Assembly: GCF_013393905.1 (NCBI RefSeq)
Contig: NZ_CP040273.1
Coordinates: 124,001-188,000 of the forward strand
Direction of reading: 5' to 3'
DNA from: Nostoc sp. C052
GTDB lineage: Bacteria; Cyanobacteriota; Cyanobacteriia; Cyanobacteriales; Nostocaceae
Length of the DNA: 64,000 nt
The position numbers and the translations under genes were made by a program. The notes beneath the pieces were generated by a model. It was not told the DNA's origin. It saw only the letters and a program-made list of their open reading frames with translations, and ran no database searches. Shown here in pieces: positions 51,104 through 60,482 of the stretch. Numbering within the stretch: position 1 is the first letter of the stretch; every line of letters starts with the position of its first letter.

Positions 51104-53620
51104 TTATGCTTTTTTGACTCGGCAGGCAAAACATTTAAATGCCTGCTGTCCTGAGAGATTGTCATAATATTGTTTATCTATCAAGATATTAACTGACTCA
51201 TAATAGGGAGTTCCAAACTCTTCTGCCATTTTCTGCCCAGGTCCGAACCAGCCAGGGACAAAAATAGTATCTTCTCGAATTCCTGACCAAACCAATGCAG
51301 TGCCAGTGATTGCTCCTCTGGGGCTTTCAACTATGATTTCATCACCATTTTTAATGCCTGCTTTTTTTGCTGCCTCTGGATGGATTTGTACTAAGCGAAC
51401 ACCATTCATTTGCTTGCCTGTATAAGTCCAGTGAGTTACAGAGTGGAAATGAACTACACTCGATCTACCAGTTATTCCCATCAGTGGGTACTGCTTGTGT
51501 ACTTTCCCAGAAGAGATTTTTCCTAATTTAATGTTTTGAGTCAGTGCCTGTGGATTCACAGGATTTTTTACCAACTCAGATGTGTATTCAATGGTAGGAT
51601 GCTTACCTATTACCTCTGGATGGGTATAGAAGCTTGGCAGAGCAGAGTGTCCAGCCTCAGCTAGCCGACTTTGTAATTGGGGAGTATAAATTTCTACTTT
51701 CCCACTGGGAGTTAGAAATCGCTTACCAATATGATCAGGGTTAAGAGCTGATGCGGCTTCATACCAAGATGCATGATCTAGGTAAAGTGTGCTGACACCA
51801 GGATGATCTACTGTGGGACAAGGCCAACGCAAGGGTTCTGTTCTTTGAGATAGTCTCTGTTGGGTCATACCTCCCATTCCTGGAGTATTCGTTAGAAAAG
51901 TTGCCCACAGATGACGATAGTCTTTCCAAGAATCAGGAAAGTTGTCCCTCCAGTATTCAGGCGGATTGCGTTTGTCTAATTTCGCTGTGGCGTGTGCTAA
52001 ATCAATCCAGATATGCCAATCTGGTTTGGACTCACCTACCGGAGTAACCACTTGTTCTTGCCAACGGATTGCTCGATCATCCCGCCGCATATAAATGGTT
52101 TCCATTTCAAAACCACTCGTTACGGGCAAAATAATATCAGCATAGTAGGCTGATTCTTCCATAAACAATCCAGTGTAAACATAAAATTCTAATTGCCGAT
52201 AAGCCTGCTGTACTTTAATTGTGTCTGAACAAGCCAACAGAGGATTCCCCTGAGTAACGATCGCTTTGAGTTGATAAGGTTCACCTGAAATGATCGATTC
52301 TGCAAAATAATCTGGCCCGACTGGTAGTGCAATATCTTTGCTAGGTGTTTTACCAATAATCGCTGGCAACTTCAATTCCCCTGGCCAGGTATTGTGCATA
52401 AAATTGCAACCACCACCAGGAATACCAATATTGCCTGTAATCGCGGCTAGGAATGTCAAACAACGGTAAGTGTCAAAAGCCCCCAATTGATGAGAAATCC
52501 CGGCGTTGCAGAAAATCGCAGCAGGCTTAGTTTTGGCATAAGCCTCAGCTATCGACCTAATTTTTGATGCTGGAACATCCGTCACTTTGGCTGCCCACTC
52601 TGGTGTGTAGCTGAAGCTTTTTAGGTGATTTTTCAGTTCGTCAAAACCTAATACCCATCGTTTTACAAAGCCAGTATCGTATAAATTGTTAGTCACAATG
52701 TGATAGAGCATTCCCAAAACCAAAGCCAAGTCAGTGTGTGGTTTCGGTGCAATCCACTCATCAGCTTGCGCTCCTGTCGTAGTCAAGCGCGGGTCGATAA
52801 CTACTAATTTGGCTTTGGTCTGAACACGACTTCTGAGAAGATAGGCAAAGGTTACAGGATGGGTTTCTGCTTGATTCGTACCTAAAAACAGAAAGAATTT
52901 GGCAGATCCTAAGTCTTCTTTTTTAGTCGCATCATCGATTCCGTAACCGTTTGTAAAATTACCCAAGCCAAATGTCCATGCCAAAGCATTGCCACCTGCA
53001 TCGTTGCATACAGGCCCAACATCGGTATTATTAGGACTGCCCAGCATACTAAAATAGCGTCCGACCAGAGAACCTGTCCCCCGTGGGAGCCTGCCAGAGG
53101 TTTTGTTCGCGATCGCTCTAGCTTCACCTGCATCCCTAAGTGCCAAAAACTTGCTAGCTATAATTGAAAGTGCTTCATCCCAAGAAATTGGCTCAAATTT
53201 AGAATTGCTGTCACCTTTGTTTCCACTAACCCGCTTCATTGGGCTTTTCAAGCGAAAACGATTGTAGACTAGCTGGGTCATCATTGGCCCCTTAATACAA
53301 AAGCCACCAGCCTGTACTGGGTCATTTGGTTCACCTAACACATCTATGATGCGTCCGTCTTTGAGATGAACTTTCAATCGGCACAGAGAATTACAAAATT
53401 GACAAGCACTATTTACAATCTTGTCTGGCTCTAGGGCAGCCGATTTCTGAATAAAATCAAATTCAGTACTTTGGAGAGGGATTGCCTGATCCTGTCCAGG
53501 ACTTGCAGCATCTGCCACTTCTTTTTTTAGTAACTCTGCTGCACTTAAAGCTGCTGTACTAATAGCCGCCCCTTGGAGAAAACCACGCCTTGAGGTCTTT
53601 TTTCTGCCTTTTGATGTCAT
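51104..53620 (-). CDS. Tat-exported molybdopterin oxidoreductase (PsrA/PhsA-like catalytic subunit, about 838 aa)
   Basis: From ATG 53620 the N-terminus is MTSKGRKKTSRRGFLQGAAI, a twin-arginine signal (S-R-R-G-F-L-Q). A GTG at 53662 would add 14 residues with several cysteines. The 4Fe-4S site is C-x-x-C-x-x-x-C in SACQFCNSLC, with a fourth Cys in GGFCIKG. The Mo-bis-MGD domain follows (PVSWDEAL-type EPISWDEALSIIASK, GTNQAETHPVTFAYLLRSR, then LTFLAAITGNIGIPGGG) and the C-terminal dinucleotide-binding domain (HPEAAKKAGIKNGDEIIVES). Cys in GPVCNDAGGNA is the probable Mo ligand. It acts in the periplasm with an electron partner that is not encoded nearby. Substrate unassigned (arsenate/polysulfide/tetrathionate-type). 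Confidence 0.85.
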   Translation of the reverse strand: MTSKGRKKTSRRGFLQGAAISTAALSAAELLKKEVADAASPGQDQAIPLQSTEFDFIQKSAALEPDKIVNSACQFCNSLCRLKVHLKDGRIIDVLGEPNDPVQAGGFCIKGPMMTQLVYNRFRLKSPMKRVSGNKGDSNSKFEPISWDEALSIIASKFLALRDAGEARAIANKTSGRLPRGTGSLVGRYFSMLGSPNNTDVGPVCNDAGGNALAWTFGLGNFTNGYGIDDATKKEDLGSAKFFLFLGTNQAETHPVTFAYLLRSRVQTKAKLVVIDPRLTTTGAQADEWIAPKPHTDLALVLGMLYHIVTNNLYDTGFVKRWVLGFDELKNHLKSFSYTPEWAAKVTDVPASKIRSIAEAYAKTKPAAIFCNAGISHQLGAFDTYRCLTFLAAITGNIGIPGGGCNFMHNTWPGELKLPAIIGKTPSKDIALPVGPDYFAESIISGEPYQLKAIVTQGNPLLACSDTIKVQQAYRQLEFYVYTGLFMEESAYYADIILPVTSGFEMETIYMRRDDRAIRWQEQVVTPVGESKPDWHIWIDLAHATAKLDKRNPPEYWRDNFPDSWKDYRHLWATFLTNTPGMGGMTQQRLSQRTEPLRWPCPTVDHPGVSTLYLDHASWYEAASALNPDHIGKRFLTPSGKVEIYTPQLQSRLAEAGHSALPSFYTHPEVIGKHPTIEYTSELVKNPVNPQALTQNIKLGKISSGKVHKQYPLMGITGRSSVVHFHSVTHWTYTGKQMNGVRLVQIHPEAAKKAGIKNGDEIIVESPRGAITGTALVWSGIREDTIFVPGWFGPGQKMAEEFGTPYYESVNILIDKQYYDNLSGQQAFKCFACRVKKA

Positions 53621-53908
53621 GGAGATGCTCTGTCTACAATCGCACTGATTACAGCATTTCACAAATGTAGGTGAGTTTAGCTACCTCTGATTATAGATAT
53701 TACATATTTGAATAACTCAATATAATAATATTGTGCGTTTTTCAATCCACATCTATTGCTTTGGCTGTGTTATGGCCTGGTGATGACTAGTAGTTCGCTT
53801 TCCCCAAAATTGCAACGCTATTTTAAAATTCCCAAAAATCAGCAGCGATCGCAGTATATAAGCGCGATGCTTCAATTCAGCACGGCTTTTTGCCAAGCTA
53901 TATAGTCT

Positions 53909-54376
53909 TTAGCGTCCTGTTTCACCTATCTGATCTGCATCGTCTGCTACTCCATTGCGAAAGCGTACTTCTAAGCCGTGTTCTGGGTCCCAGTCACACT
54001 CAGCTATCAACTTAAAGGTAGCAATATCTAGGTCATACTCCACATAGATATATGAGAAAGTGACCTGATCCCAGACCTGAATCGGATTAGCCAACACAGG
54101 CATTGACTCATCTCCAATCATGTCACGATATACATTATAATTTTGCAGCACCAGAGGAGCAGTAATGCGTAACACATCGGGTGGCAAGGCTAAAGCCTGC
54201 CGAATAGCTTCACGCTGAAGCAATGAAAGTTCCCCAATCTGCCCCTGTTTAAAATCCACACAAATCGGTACACGGCGATCGCCCAAAACAGCACATTGTG
54301 CTAAAGTCCAGTAGTTATCTTCCAATGTCATCTGTCCAAACTCAGCATCATAACAACTTCTTGGGGATTCCATCAT
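53909..54376 (-). CDS. Hypothetical protein, possibly DUF6985-like (155 aa)
   Basis: A soluble protein with a beta-rich C-terminus: WDQVTFSYIYVEYDLDIATF, then LIAECDWDPEHGLEVRFRNG. This W-x-x-x-x-G-x-x-x-x-x-x-x-G end is what I recall from DUF6985-type proteins, some of which act as immunity proteins; this is tentative. The N-terminal half (residues 8-75) has ILRITAPLVLQNYNVYRDMI. No toxin gene adjoins it. Start at the first of two Met codons. Confidence 0.55.
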   Translation of the reverse strand: MMESPRSCYDAEFGQMTLEDNYWTLAQCAVLGDRRVPICVDFKQGQIGELSLLQREAIRQALALPPDVLRITAPLVLQNYNVYRDMIGDESMPVLANPIQVWDQVTFSYIYVEYDLDIATFKLIAECDWDPEHGLEVRFRNGVADDADQIGETGR

Positions 54377-54553
54377 CTTCAGATATTACCTTTATTTTGG
54401 GTTTCCCTAGCAACTCTAAAAACTAGTAAAAATTTTACTTTGAAATTAGTTGTACTTTTTGAGCGAGAATATCGATAGTAAAGTTAAGTTCTGTATCCAT
54501 AACCAGCTTCTCCTTTTAGGAGTTCCCATTCACCCAAAATAGCGCAAATGCAG

Positions 54554-55621
54554 TTATTTAATTTGCCAAATATGTATAATGCTATCTTCATTGCTACTAA
54601 CGAGGGTTTTACCATCCAAACTTAAAGCAAGCCCTAAAACAGAACTGGAACCATCCCTCCATGTGTGCAACAGTTTCCCTTGCTCTAAACTCCACAGTTT
54701 TATAGTGCCATCATAATTGCCGCAAATCAGAATTTTCCCATCGGGACTGATGGCAAGAGATTCAACTGAATTAAAATTATCAGTAAACTCATGCAGCAGT
54801 TTTCCAGTTTGAAGATTCCATAATTTCAGAGTACTAATTGCACGATTTCGAGAAACTAGCTGACCAAAACTACCAGTAACAAGCTTTTTGCTATCTGGAG
54901 TAATGGCAATAGCATCAACTCCAGTTTTGTGTCCTTTGAGAATATAGCGTGTTTTTTTAGTTTGCAAATCAATCAGCCTAATTGTATTATCATCGCCACC
55001 CCCAGCACTTACAAGGGTTTGCATATCAGGGCTAAATGCAACTTTACTCACGAATCCTGAGTGTGTAGGAATGGTATCAAGCAACTTAAGCGTGTGTAAA
55101 TCCCAAAGCTTGATTGTGCCATCGTCACTGCCACTAGCAATCAATCTACCATCTGAACTAATCGCAACGGTTTCTACTGGTTGGGTATGCCCACTTTCGC
55201 CCTTTAGCATAAGGAAAGTGCGTAAATCCCAAACCTTCATTGTTGGGGTGCTTATCCCACCAGTTACAATCCGCTTGCCATCTGGACTAATCGCAATTGA
55301 AGTAACACCATCTGAGTGAGCGTCTAAACTACGCAACAATTTCCCAGTACGTAAATTCCAGAATTTAATCGTATCATCTCTACCTGCACTAATCAGGGTT
55401 TGCCCCGAAGAGCTAATCGCAACTGCTCGAACACCAAAAGTCACTTTTTTATGCCCAGTCAGTGTGTGAACAAGTTGAATCTGTAGTTGGGACTGAGTAA
55501 TTGTACTCTTGCCTATGGGAAGATTTGAAGTAGAAGAATGTACATCAATGACAGTGATGTTTACTGCAATTGCTAAAACTATAATGACTGGTCTGGATTT
55601 GAGAAAATGCAATAATTTCAT
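54554..55621 (-). CDS. WD40-repeat protein with N-terminal membrane anchor/signal (355 aa)
   Basis: The start at 55621 (MKLLHFLKSRPVIIVLAIAV) gives a basic-hydrophobic N-terminus that fits a signal anchor; an upstream start at 55696 is less likely. Seven WD40 blades follow (AVAISSSGQTLISAGRDDTI, AISPDGKRIVTGGISTPTMK, AFSPDMQTLVSAGGGDDNTI, LALSLDGKTLVSSNEDSIIH), enough for a closed propeller. The closing blade ends IWQIK. As a periplasmic or membrane-attached scaffold it resembles the lipoprotein at 28405 and the protein at 59392. Partner unknown. Confidence 0.85.
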   Translation of the reverse strand: MKLLHFLKSRPVIIVLAIAVNITVIDVHSSTSNLPIGKSTITQSQLQIQLVHTLTGHKKVTFGVRAVAISSSGQTLISAGRDDTIKFWNLRTGKLLRSLDAHSDGVTSIAISPDGKRIVTGGISTPTMKVWDLRTFLMLKGESGHTQPVETVAISSDGRLIASGSDDGTIKLWDLHTLKLLDTIPTHSGFVSKVAFSPDMQTLVSAGGGDDNTIRLIDLQTKKTRYILKGHKTGVDAIAITPDSKKLVTGSFGQLVSRNRAISTLKLWNLQTGKLLHEFTDNFNSVESLAISPDGKILICGNYDGTIKLWSLEQGKLLHTWRDGSSSVLGLALSLDGKTLVSSNEDSIIHIWQIK

Positions 55622-55715
55622 GGTGCTAAGGAACGCAATTACATAACATGGTTCCCATTGGATGGGACGCGATCGCTTATAAATAGAGCAAATCAAATCT
55701 TAGTTAATCAATTGG

Positions 55716-56306
55716 TTATTTGGTGCAATGTAGATAATTTGAATTAACCCATCCTGACAAACCATTAACTCTAGTATTGGGCCCTTGAACGACACTTACA
55801 TAAGCCCAGATACCCTCTTGTTTCTTCAACAAAACATTATTGCTATTATCAAGACCTGCCCTAGATTGTCCATTCGGGCTATCACGAAGTGCCAGTTGCC
55901 CAGATGTAATATTCACTACATCACAATAAGTTAAACCCTTGAGAGTTCCTACATTTTCAGTTGTCTCTACTAGTTGAAGGCGTAATATCTGTTTATCTTT
56001 GTTGTAAATATTCAAATACATTCCTTCATTGGCATTTTCACGCCAGGAAACTGAATAAGTATAATCGCCATTTTCCCAAGTAATACCCCGATAACCATTA
56101 TCACGCCAAGATGTTCCATTTTCTAAATTTATACATTTCCCCTGAGCATCACAACCTCTGTAGGTTTTGCCATTTTCTCCATCATCTAAAGTAATTGTAA
56201 ATTCTCCAGCAAGGTAAGTCTCCGCTTTTGCATGAGTAGCAGTTACTCCAATAAAGAAAACAGTCAAAATTGCAGCCAAAAACAATCCTTTTATACGTTT
56301 AACCAT
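55716..56306 (-). CDS. Secreted SH3-like-domain protein (196 aa)
   Basis: A Sec signal (MVKRIKGLFLAAILTVFFIG, cleavage after THAKA near residue 28) is followed by a beta domain with conserved Cys pair (YRGCDAQGKCINL) and WRDNGYRGITWENGDYTYSV. The C-terminal 60 residues (DVVNITSGQLALRDSPNGQS, then GIWAYVSVVQ ... GWVNSNYLHC) are an SH3b-type domain. Such pairs are common in exported cyanobacterial proteins that bind cell wall or polysaccharide. Its promoter region is very AT-rich (56307-56550). Confidence 0.75.
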   Translation of the reverse strand: MVKRIKGLFLAAILTVFFIGVTATHAKAETYLAGEFTITLDDGENGKTYRGCDAQGKCINLENGTSWRDNGYRGITWENGDYTYSVSWRENANEGMYLNIYNKDKQILRLQLVETTENVGTLKGLTYCDVVNITSGQLALRDSPNGQSRAGLDNSNNVLLKKQEGIWAYVSVVQGPNTRVNGLSGWVNSNYLHCTK

Positions 56307-56552
56307 ATTTACCTCTATAATTTTCTAAAAATCAGAAAAATTTCTCGAAATTAGTATTTATCTTGTAATTTAGTAGGTTTTTTCTCTTAATTAAGCGGGT
56401 GATTACATCTTTAATAACATTTTATTTATAAAAATATGAAATTTATCTATTTTCAGTAATGAGGTTATAAATAAAACGTAAAAATTAGATAATAATAACA
56501 CTATAAAAACTATTTAAATGAACAAAATATTATAATTTAATTCCCAAACAGG
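56307..56552. other. Very AT-rich intergenic region
   Basis: About 250 bases of roughly 80 percent A+T without a gene. It contains the leader of the SH3 gene (AGGTAAAT before its ATG) and ends where the duplicated segment begins at about 56553. Confidence 0.4.
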
Positions 56553-57029
56553 TTACTTATACTTATCTTGAATAATTTGAGTTAATTCACTGCGGCTGCG
56601 ATTTGCTTCTGGCTAAAAAGCTACCCAACAAATCATTAGCATCAACCTCGGCATACCTACAAATAGCGTAGCCATTTGATGAGGCATAGCACCTGTTAAG
56701 GTTATAGGAACGACTGCACCATACCAGGATAAAAACCAGAATCCTAAAAATGCCATAACAAAAGGATATATCCCCATTTGTACATGAATCAAGGTTTGGT
56801 GAGATTCTACTTCAAAGCGTCCTCGAATCACTGGTAAAAACGAGTTCTGATAGTGAATTATGCGACTGATTTGAAACCCTGATTCCGAAATGGTTCCTTG
56901 ATAAGGGAGGTATTTTTTAGAGAATCTAAATACTTTTGTCGGTTCAACTTGTGCATTCAGCCGTTGCAGAACTATAGGCAGTTCATCAGTTGTCAAAATC
57001 GTAAAGCTATTGTTGGGTAATACTTTCAT
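56553..57029 (-). pseudogene. Membrane protein gene with a nonsense codon, duplicate of 60851-61324
   Basis: From ATG 57029 the product MKVLPNNSFTILTTDELPIV ... reads for 138 residues with two transmembrane segments (about 90-106 and 112-135) and ends at a TAG (56613-56615). The duplicate has TGG at the same place. Reading through gives PEANRSRSELTQIIQDKYK to 56553, which restores the normal length. So this copy has lost about 20 C-terminal residues and may be a pseudogene, or a slightly shortened active form. Confidence 0.75.
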
Positions 57030-57152
57030 GTTGATTGAGGTTGCTGACTGAGAATAAAACCTCGATAATTTGTAATATGAATCCTCTTAGTTTATTCAAC
57101 ACAGGGTCTTACTTTAAGTTTTCCCTCAGCAGTAGCTTTTCTAACACAAAAG
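56553..57152. repeat. Segmental duplication, copy A
   Basis: About 600 bases including the membrane-protein gene and 120 bases upstream of it are nearly identical to 60843-61452. The upstream parts share TTGATTGAGGTTGCTGACT and AATATGAATCCTCTTAGTTT; similarity ends at AACACAAAAGCTCCC. Confidence 0.85.
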
Positions 57153-57216
57153 CTCCCCGATAAAGATCCAAGGAGTATGAAATCGTTGTAACTATAACTT
57201 GTGTGAGAATAGCAGT

Positions 57217-57378
57217 TCAATTTGCATTTGGTGTTTCTTCAGTTGGCAAGGAGCGAATCAACTCTCGAATCACATCGGTTGCTGGTCGTCCTGTTATTGA
57301 ACAGTATTTTTCTAATCTTTCTGCTTCCCCTGATGCCAAATTAATTGTGAGTCGTTTAGTTGCCCATTTCTTATTCAC
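57217..57378 (-). CDS. Ribbon-helix-helix (CopG/Arc-type) regulator (53 aa)
   Basis: On the minus strand the frame from a GTG (57378-57376) reads VNKKWATKRLTINLASGEAE, RLEKYCSITGRPATDVIREL and IRSLPTEETPNAN with a TGA at 57217-57219. KRLTINLASGEAERLEKYC followed by GRPATDVIRELIRSL is the beta strand plus two helices of an RHH DNA-binding domain, as in CopG-like antitoxins and plasmid regulators. A plus-strand frame over the same bases has no such features. No toxin partner is visible. Confidence 0.65.
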   Translation of the reverse strand: MNKKWATKRLTINLASGEAERLEKYCSITGRPATDVIRELIRSLPTEETPNAN

Positions 57379-57745
57379 TGATTTAATTAACTCAAATTAA
57401 AACTACTTCTCTAATATCAATCATTCAAACTGTTATCACAATGATAAAAGTAATGATATTAGCCTCAAGAAGCTGTAAAGTAAACACTAATAAGTGTAAA
57501 GCCGTAGTGAAGAGTTTAAATTTAGTTTAAGTGATGAAGCTTAAATAATTTAAAGGCGACAATTATGAGTAGAACATAAGCTAAAAGTTTTTCTGTAATT
57601 AAGCATTCAGTGTAAATACATGGTAACTAGCAGCTTAGTGACTGGATTGCTAGAGGCAATTTTGAACCAATCTGAGTTAAGTTCGGGAGAATAATACTTT
57701 AGTTAAGCCAAGCAAGATAGCCTAACTACCTGCTGTAGGCGATCG
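57379..57745. other. AT-rich intergenic stretch
   Basis: About 370 bases with no supportable gene. It includes the region upstream of the RHH gene, with TTGAGTTAATTAAATC before its GTG, and a HIP1 site at 57740-57747. Confidence 0.3.
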
Positions 57746-57871
57746 CTATCCTTTTAACTCATTGGCACAAGGCTTTATAGCAATACGGCTGGTATCAATC
57801 CAATAACCAATGTCAGGGCGACTAGTGATAATCTTGGGTGCTTCAATTATCTCTGCGATCGCCTCGGGCGG
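57746..57871 (-). pseudogene. 3' fragment of an unidentified gene (41 residues)
   Basis: On the minus strand PPEAIAEIIEAPKIITSRPD, IGYWIDTSRIAIKPCANELK and G end at a TAG (57746-57748). The composition is plainly protein-like, but a TAA lies just upstream, inside a palindromic GC-rich repeat (57866-57905), which may have interrupted the gene. Not recognised. Confidence 0.4.
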
Positions 57872-57921
57872 TTACGCATCGCACTCTTGACGGGGCGTAA
57901 GCCCATCACATATACGCCTGA

Positions 57922-58040
57922 TTGATCCCCAGATTTACTTTCTCAGCACACCATCACCAGCAACCATATTCTGTGTGCCACCAAGGAAGAAGCTCAAAAT
58001 CGCTGATGCCGTCTATGACACTTTGGCTGATACTGACTTT
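57922..58040. repeat. Degenerate repeat shared with about 61585-61690
   Basis: The order of motifs CACACCAT(C/A)AC, CA(G/A)CAACCA, then AAGAAGCT(C/A)AAA, TCGC(T/G)GAT and CCGT(C/A)TATGA is common to both places. These are probably remnants of one lost gene or insertion sequence. No intact frame exists in either. Confidence 0.5.
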
Positions 58041-58389
58041 TAATTTTTGTAATGCCAACTTCAAGATTATTCGTTTTTTGCGTAAAGCACGAAACTTGAG
58101 GTGAATAGTATTATATAACGGTATCTATTATGGATAAACTGGGGACAACACTAAAAGTCTCCTATATAATTTAATTTTATCAAAAACTGCTCTAGCTTTC
58201 GTCTATGGCAGTTTTATATTGCATGGTAGAAGCGTTCGTTATTACCTGGGTTCATGCGCCAATTTCAAGAAAAGATTTCGACACACCTGGAAGGAACAGG
58301 TACAGCTTATTACTTAAAAATTATTTTCCGGCGTTGACGCAACAAGAAAATTCTGGCTGCGGTGATTGAAATTCTTGGATAAAACTTTG

Positions 58390-58418
58390 AGCCACTCTTA
58401 GAGGGTGGCTTATTTTTT
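58390..58418 (+). terminator. Rho-independent terminator
   Basis: AGCCACTCT (58390-58398) and AGGGTGGCT (58402-58410) form a 9-bp stem (one G-U) with a TAG loop, followed by TATTTTTT. It does not follow an intact gene; two short peptides upstream (about 58251-58378, MRQFQEKISTHLEGTGTAYY and NKKILAAVIEILG) look like decayed coding sequence. Confidence 0.7.
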
Positions 58419-58564
58419 CAACATATTGCGGTAGTCCCCACTTTATCTGCGGTCAGTAAGTTGTTAGAAAAGCCTGTACTATGGGAAAACTTGAACTAAG
58501 AGGTTGTGTTAAAGACTTCAGAGTGTTCGTCAACAAAACAAATTATCTCAGACAGAAAATAGTC

Positions 58565-59131
58565 ATGAATATTTTCTTAAAACTTGATAAAAAAACACAA
58601 TTCAAGGCTCTATTTTTGCTAGTATTTATTCCTTCTGTCTGGATTATATTGCCACCAATTTTATATAATTTATTTCCTTTAAGTTTTAGTAATGAAAGTT
58701 GGGATACATCATCAGTAGGACTGGCTTCAATTGGTATGATGACTCGTGGTCAGCAGAGATACTTTTTAGAGCATAATGGCATTTTTAGTAAGTCGATTCC
58801 TGAAATAGACATTGCTCTTAAAGAACAAATGTCAAACTCGTCAAAAAACTATAACTATTCTATAAAAATAACCCCAATCTCTGCATTCAATTATGCAAAT
58901 CCCCGACGAGAGTATGTAAAAAAGGGATGGTTCGTAAACATACCAGTAATAGGTTATGTTAGTGGTGTTTTTATTATACCTAATACTAAAAATTCTAAAA
59001 ATGAACTAACAACTTTCGCAATTATATGTCAAAACAAATTACCAGGCACTATCCACTTAAGCGAGCCGATTTATCAAAATGGTATTCTTACTTGTGGTTC
59101 GGGAACTATAAAATTGCAGAAACCCAAATAA
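58565..59131 (+). CDS. Type IV pilin-like/GspH-type protein (188 aa)
   Basis: ATG 58565 (MNIFLKLDKKTQFKALFLLV) is preferred to 58481; the N-terminus carries one hydrophobic segment (about residues 14-35). The motif SVGLASIGMMTRGQQRYFLE followed by a mixed domain is seen in the cyanobacterial type IV pilin-like G/H group, in which the hydrophobic anchor precedes A-x-x-x-x-x-x-x-x-x-x-Q-Q-x-Y-F. The usual N-terminal prepilin site (G-F-T-L-x-E) is not seen, so it may be a pilin-like exported protein rather than a true pilin. A mature domain of about 140 residues follows. Confidence 0.6.
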   Translation: MNIFLKLDKKTQFKALFLLVFIPSVWIILPPILYNLFPLSFSNESWDTSSVGLASIGMMTRGQQRYFLEHNGIFSKSIPEIDIALKEQMSNSSKNYNYSIKITPISAFNYANPRREYVKKGWFVNIPVIGYVSGVFIIPNTKNSKNELTTFAIICQNKLPGTIHLSEPIYQNGILTCGSGTIKLQKPK

Positions 59132-59391
59132 CTTGCCATTAGAATTCCTCAAAAATATCAGCAGAATTGGACTAGCATTTAATAATGATAATCGGAGGAA
59201 TGAAGCAGATAAAATCTCTAGTTCACTGGGGAATTTTCAAGGACAAAATTCACGATTATATCAATTCGTATGCGAACACAAACGAGATTTTAGTTTGGCA
59301 GATACAGTACTCTCACTTGCCCAAAGTTGGAAGTTTTAAAACCAGACGAATAGCTCAAGCGCAAGACTCTCATAACTTTCCAAACATTCTT

Positions 59392-60423
59392 TTAAGGGTG
59401 GTTTGGTGCAGGAATTTTCCACTCTGTAATTCCGTCCTCTGTTGCACTAAACAAAGTCTTGCCATCCCTACTAAATACCATTGCCCCCGACCAGTTGCTA
59501 ACATCGGGCAGAGTTGCTTCTATATTTCCTGTTACCAGATTCCAAACCCGATATGGTTTATATCCTCCACCAGTAATTAAAGATTGCCCATCAGGACTAA
59601 AGGCGATGGTGATCTGCGGAAAATAGAAGCCCCCAAAATCCTGCAACAATTTTTCTGTTGTCAGGTTCCACACTTTTACCTGCTTGGCACTACCACTAGC
59701 GAGCAACTGACCGTCACGACTAATGGCTAAAGCAGATACTGCACCATAATGTCCAGTCAAAGTGGTGCGCTTTCGTCCAGTTCCCAGATCCCATACAGTG
59801 ATGTGATTGCTCGAATCGCCACTAACCAAAGTCTTGCCATCTGGAGTCAGCGCCAAAGTTATTACAGTATCCGGTGTTTGTGCCAATGTGCTTGTTAATT
59901 GTCCAGTCGCCAAATTCCATATCTTAATGGTATTGTCGGAACTGGCACTCACAATTGTTTGCTGATTGGGTGTGATCACCAGTGCATTTACAACTTCAGA
60001 ATGCCCTTTGAGAGTAAATTTGAGTTTTCCCGTCGCTAAATTCCACACCTTAATGGTCTTGCCTAAACTCCCGCTCACCAAAGTCTGACCATCAGCAGAA
60101 AGCGCAAGGTCATAAATATCATTCGCGTCTCCTTTGAGGATTAATTGCGGCTGCTGACTTGGCAGATGCCAGACGCTAAAGCTTTTGCTACCGCCGCCCA
60201 CTAAGGTGTGACCATCAGAAGAAAGGGCGATCGCTTCTGCTACTCCACTTAACTTCCGCACTACTGTCAAATCGCAATACTGGGAATGAGGCTGCGACAA
60301 CTTGCAGATATTCGTTACTCGGTAACTGCTCCACAAATATGCTCCGACTTGTATCAAAAAAATTATAATCGCTACACCACGCAGCAACCATATCTGTTTT
60401 TTGCTCAACCAGTTGTCTAACAT
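59392..60423 (-). CDS. WD40-repeat protein with N-terminal transmembrane anchor (343 aa)
   Basis: From ATG 60423 (MLDNWLSKKQIWLLRGVAII) a transmembrane segment (about residues 11-32) anchors the protein; the rest is predicted periplasmic. Seven WD40 blades follow (ALSSDGHTLVGGGSKSFSVW, ALSADGQTLVSGSLGKTIKV, VITPNQQTIVSASSDNTIKI, AISRDGQLLASGSAKQVKVW), ending ITEWKIPAPNHP. A longer frame from 60465 exists. It is directly upstream, in transcription sense downstream, of a 15-bp minisatellite at 60483-60667, which may affect its promoter. Confidence 0.85.
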   Translation of the reverse strand: MLDNWLSKKQIWLLRGVAIIIFLIQVGAYLWSSYRVTNICKLSQPHSQYCDLTVVRKLSGVAEAIALSSDGHTLVGGGSKSFSVWHLPSQQPQLILKGDANDIYDLALSADGQTLVSGSLGKTIKVWNLATGKLKFTLKGHSEVVNALVITPNQQTIVSASSDNTIKIWNLATGQLTSTLAQTPDTVITLALTPDGKTLVSGDSSNHITVWDLGTGRKRTTLTGHYGAVSALAISRDGQLLASGSAKQVKVWNLTTEKLLQDFGGFYFPQITIAFSPDGQSLITGGGYKPYRVWNLVTGNIEATLPDVSNWSGAMVFSRDGKTLFSATEDGITEWKIPAPNHP

Positions 60424-60482
60424 TAGCTCTGTTCTCTTTTCGGTAGGTAGTTGAATTGATCGCAAACAGATTATGGGGTATA

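Noticed and set aside
59133..59580. Two plus-strand ORFs after the pilin-like gene
   Set aside because: They overlap one another in different frames, lack ribosome-binding sites, and the longer one runs over the end of the WD40 gene.
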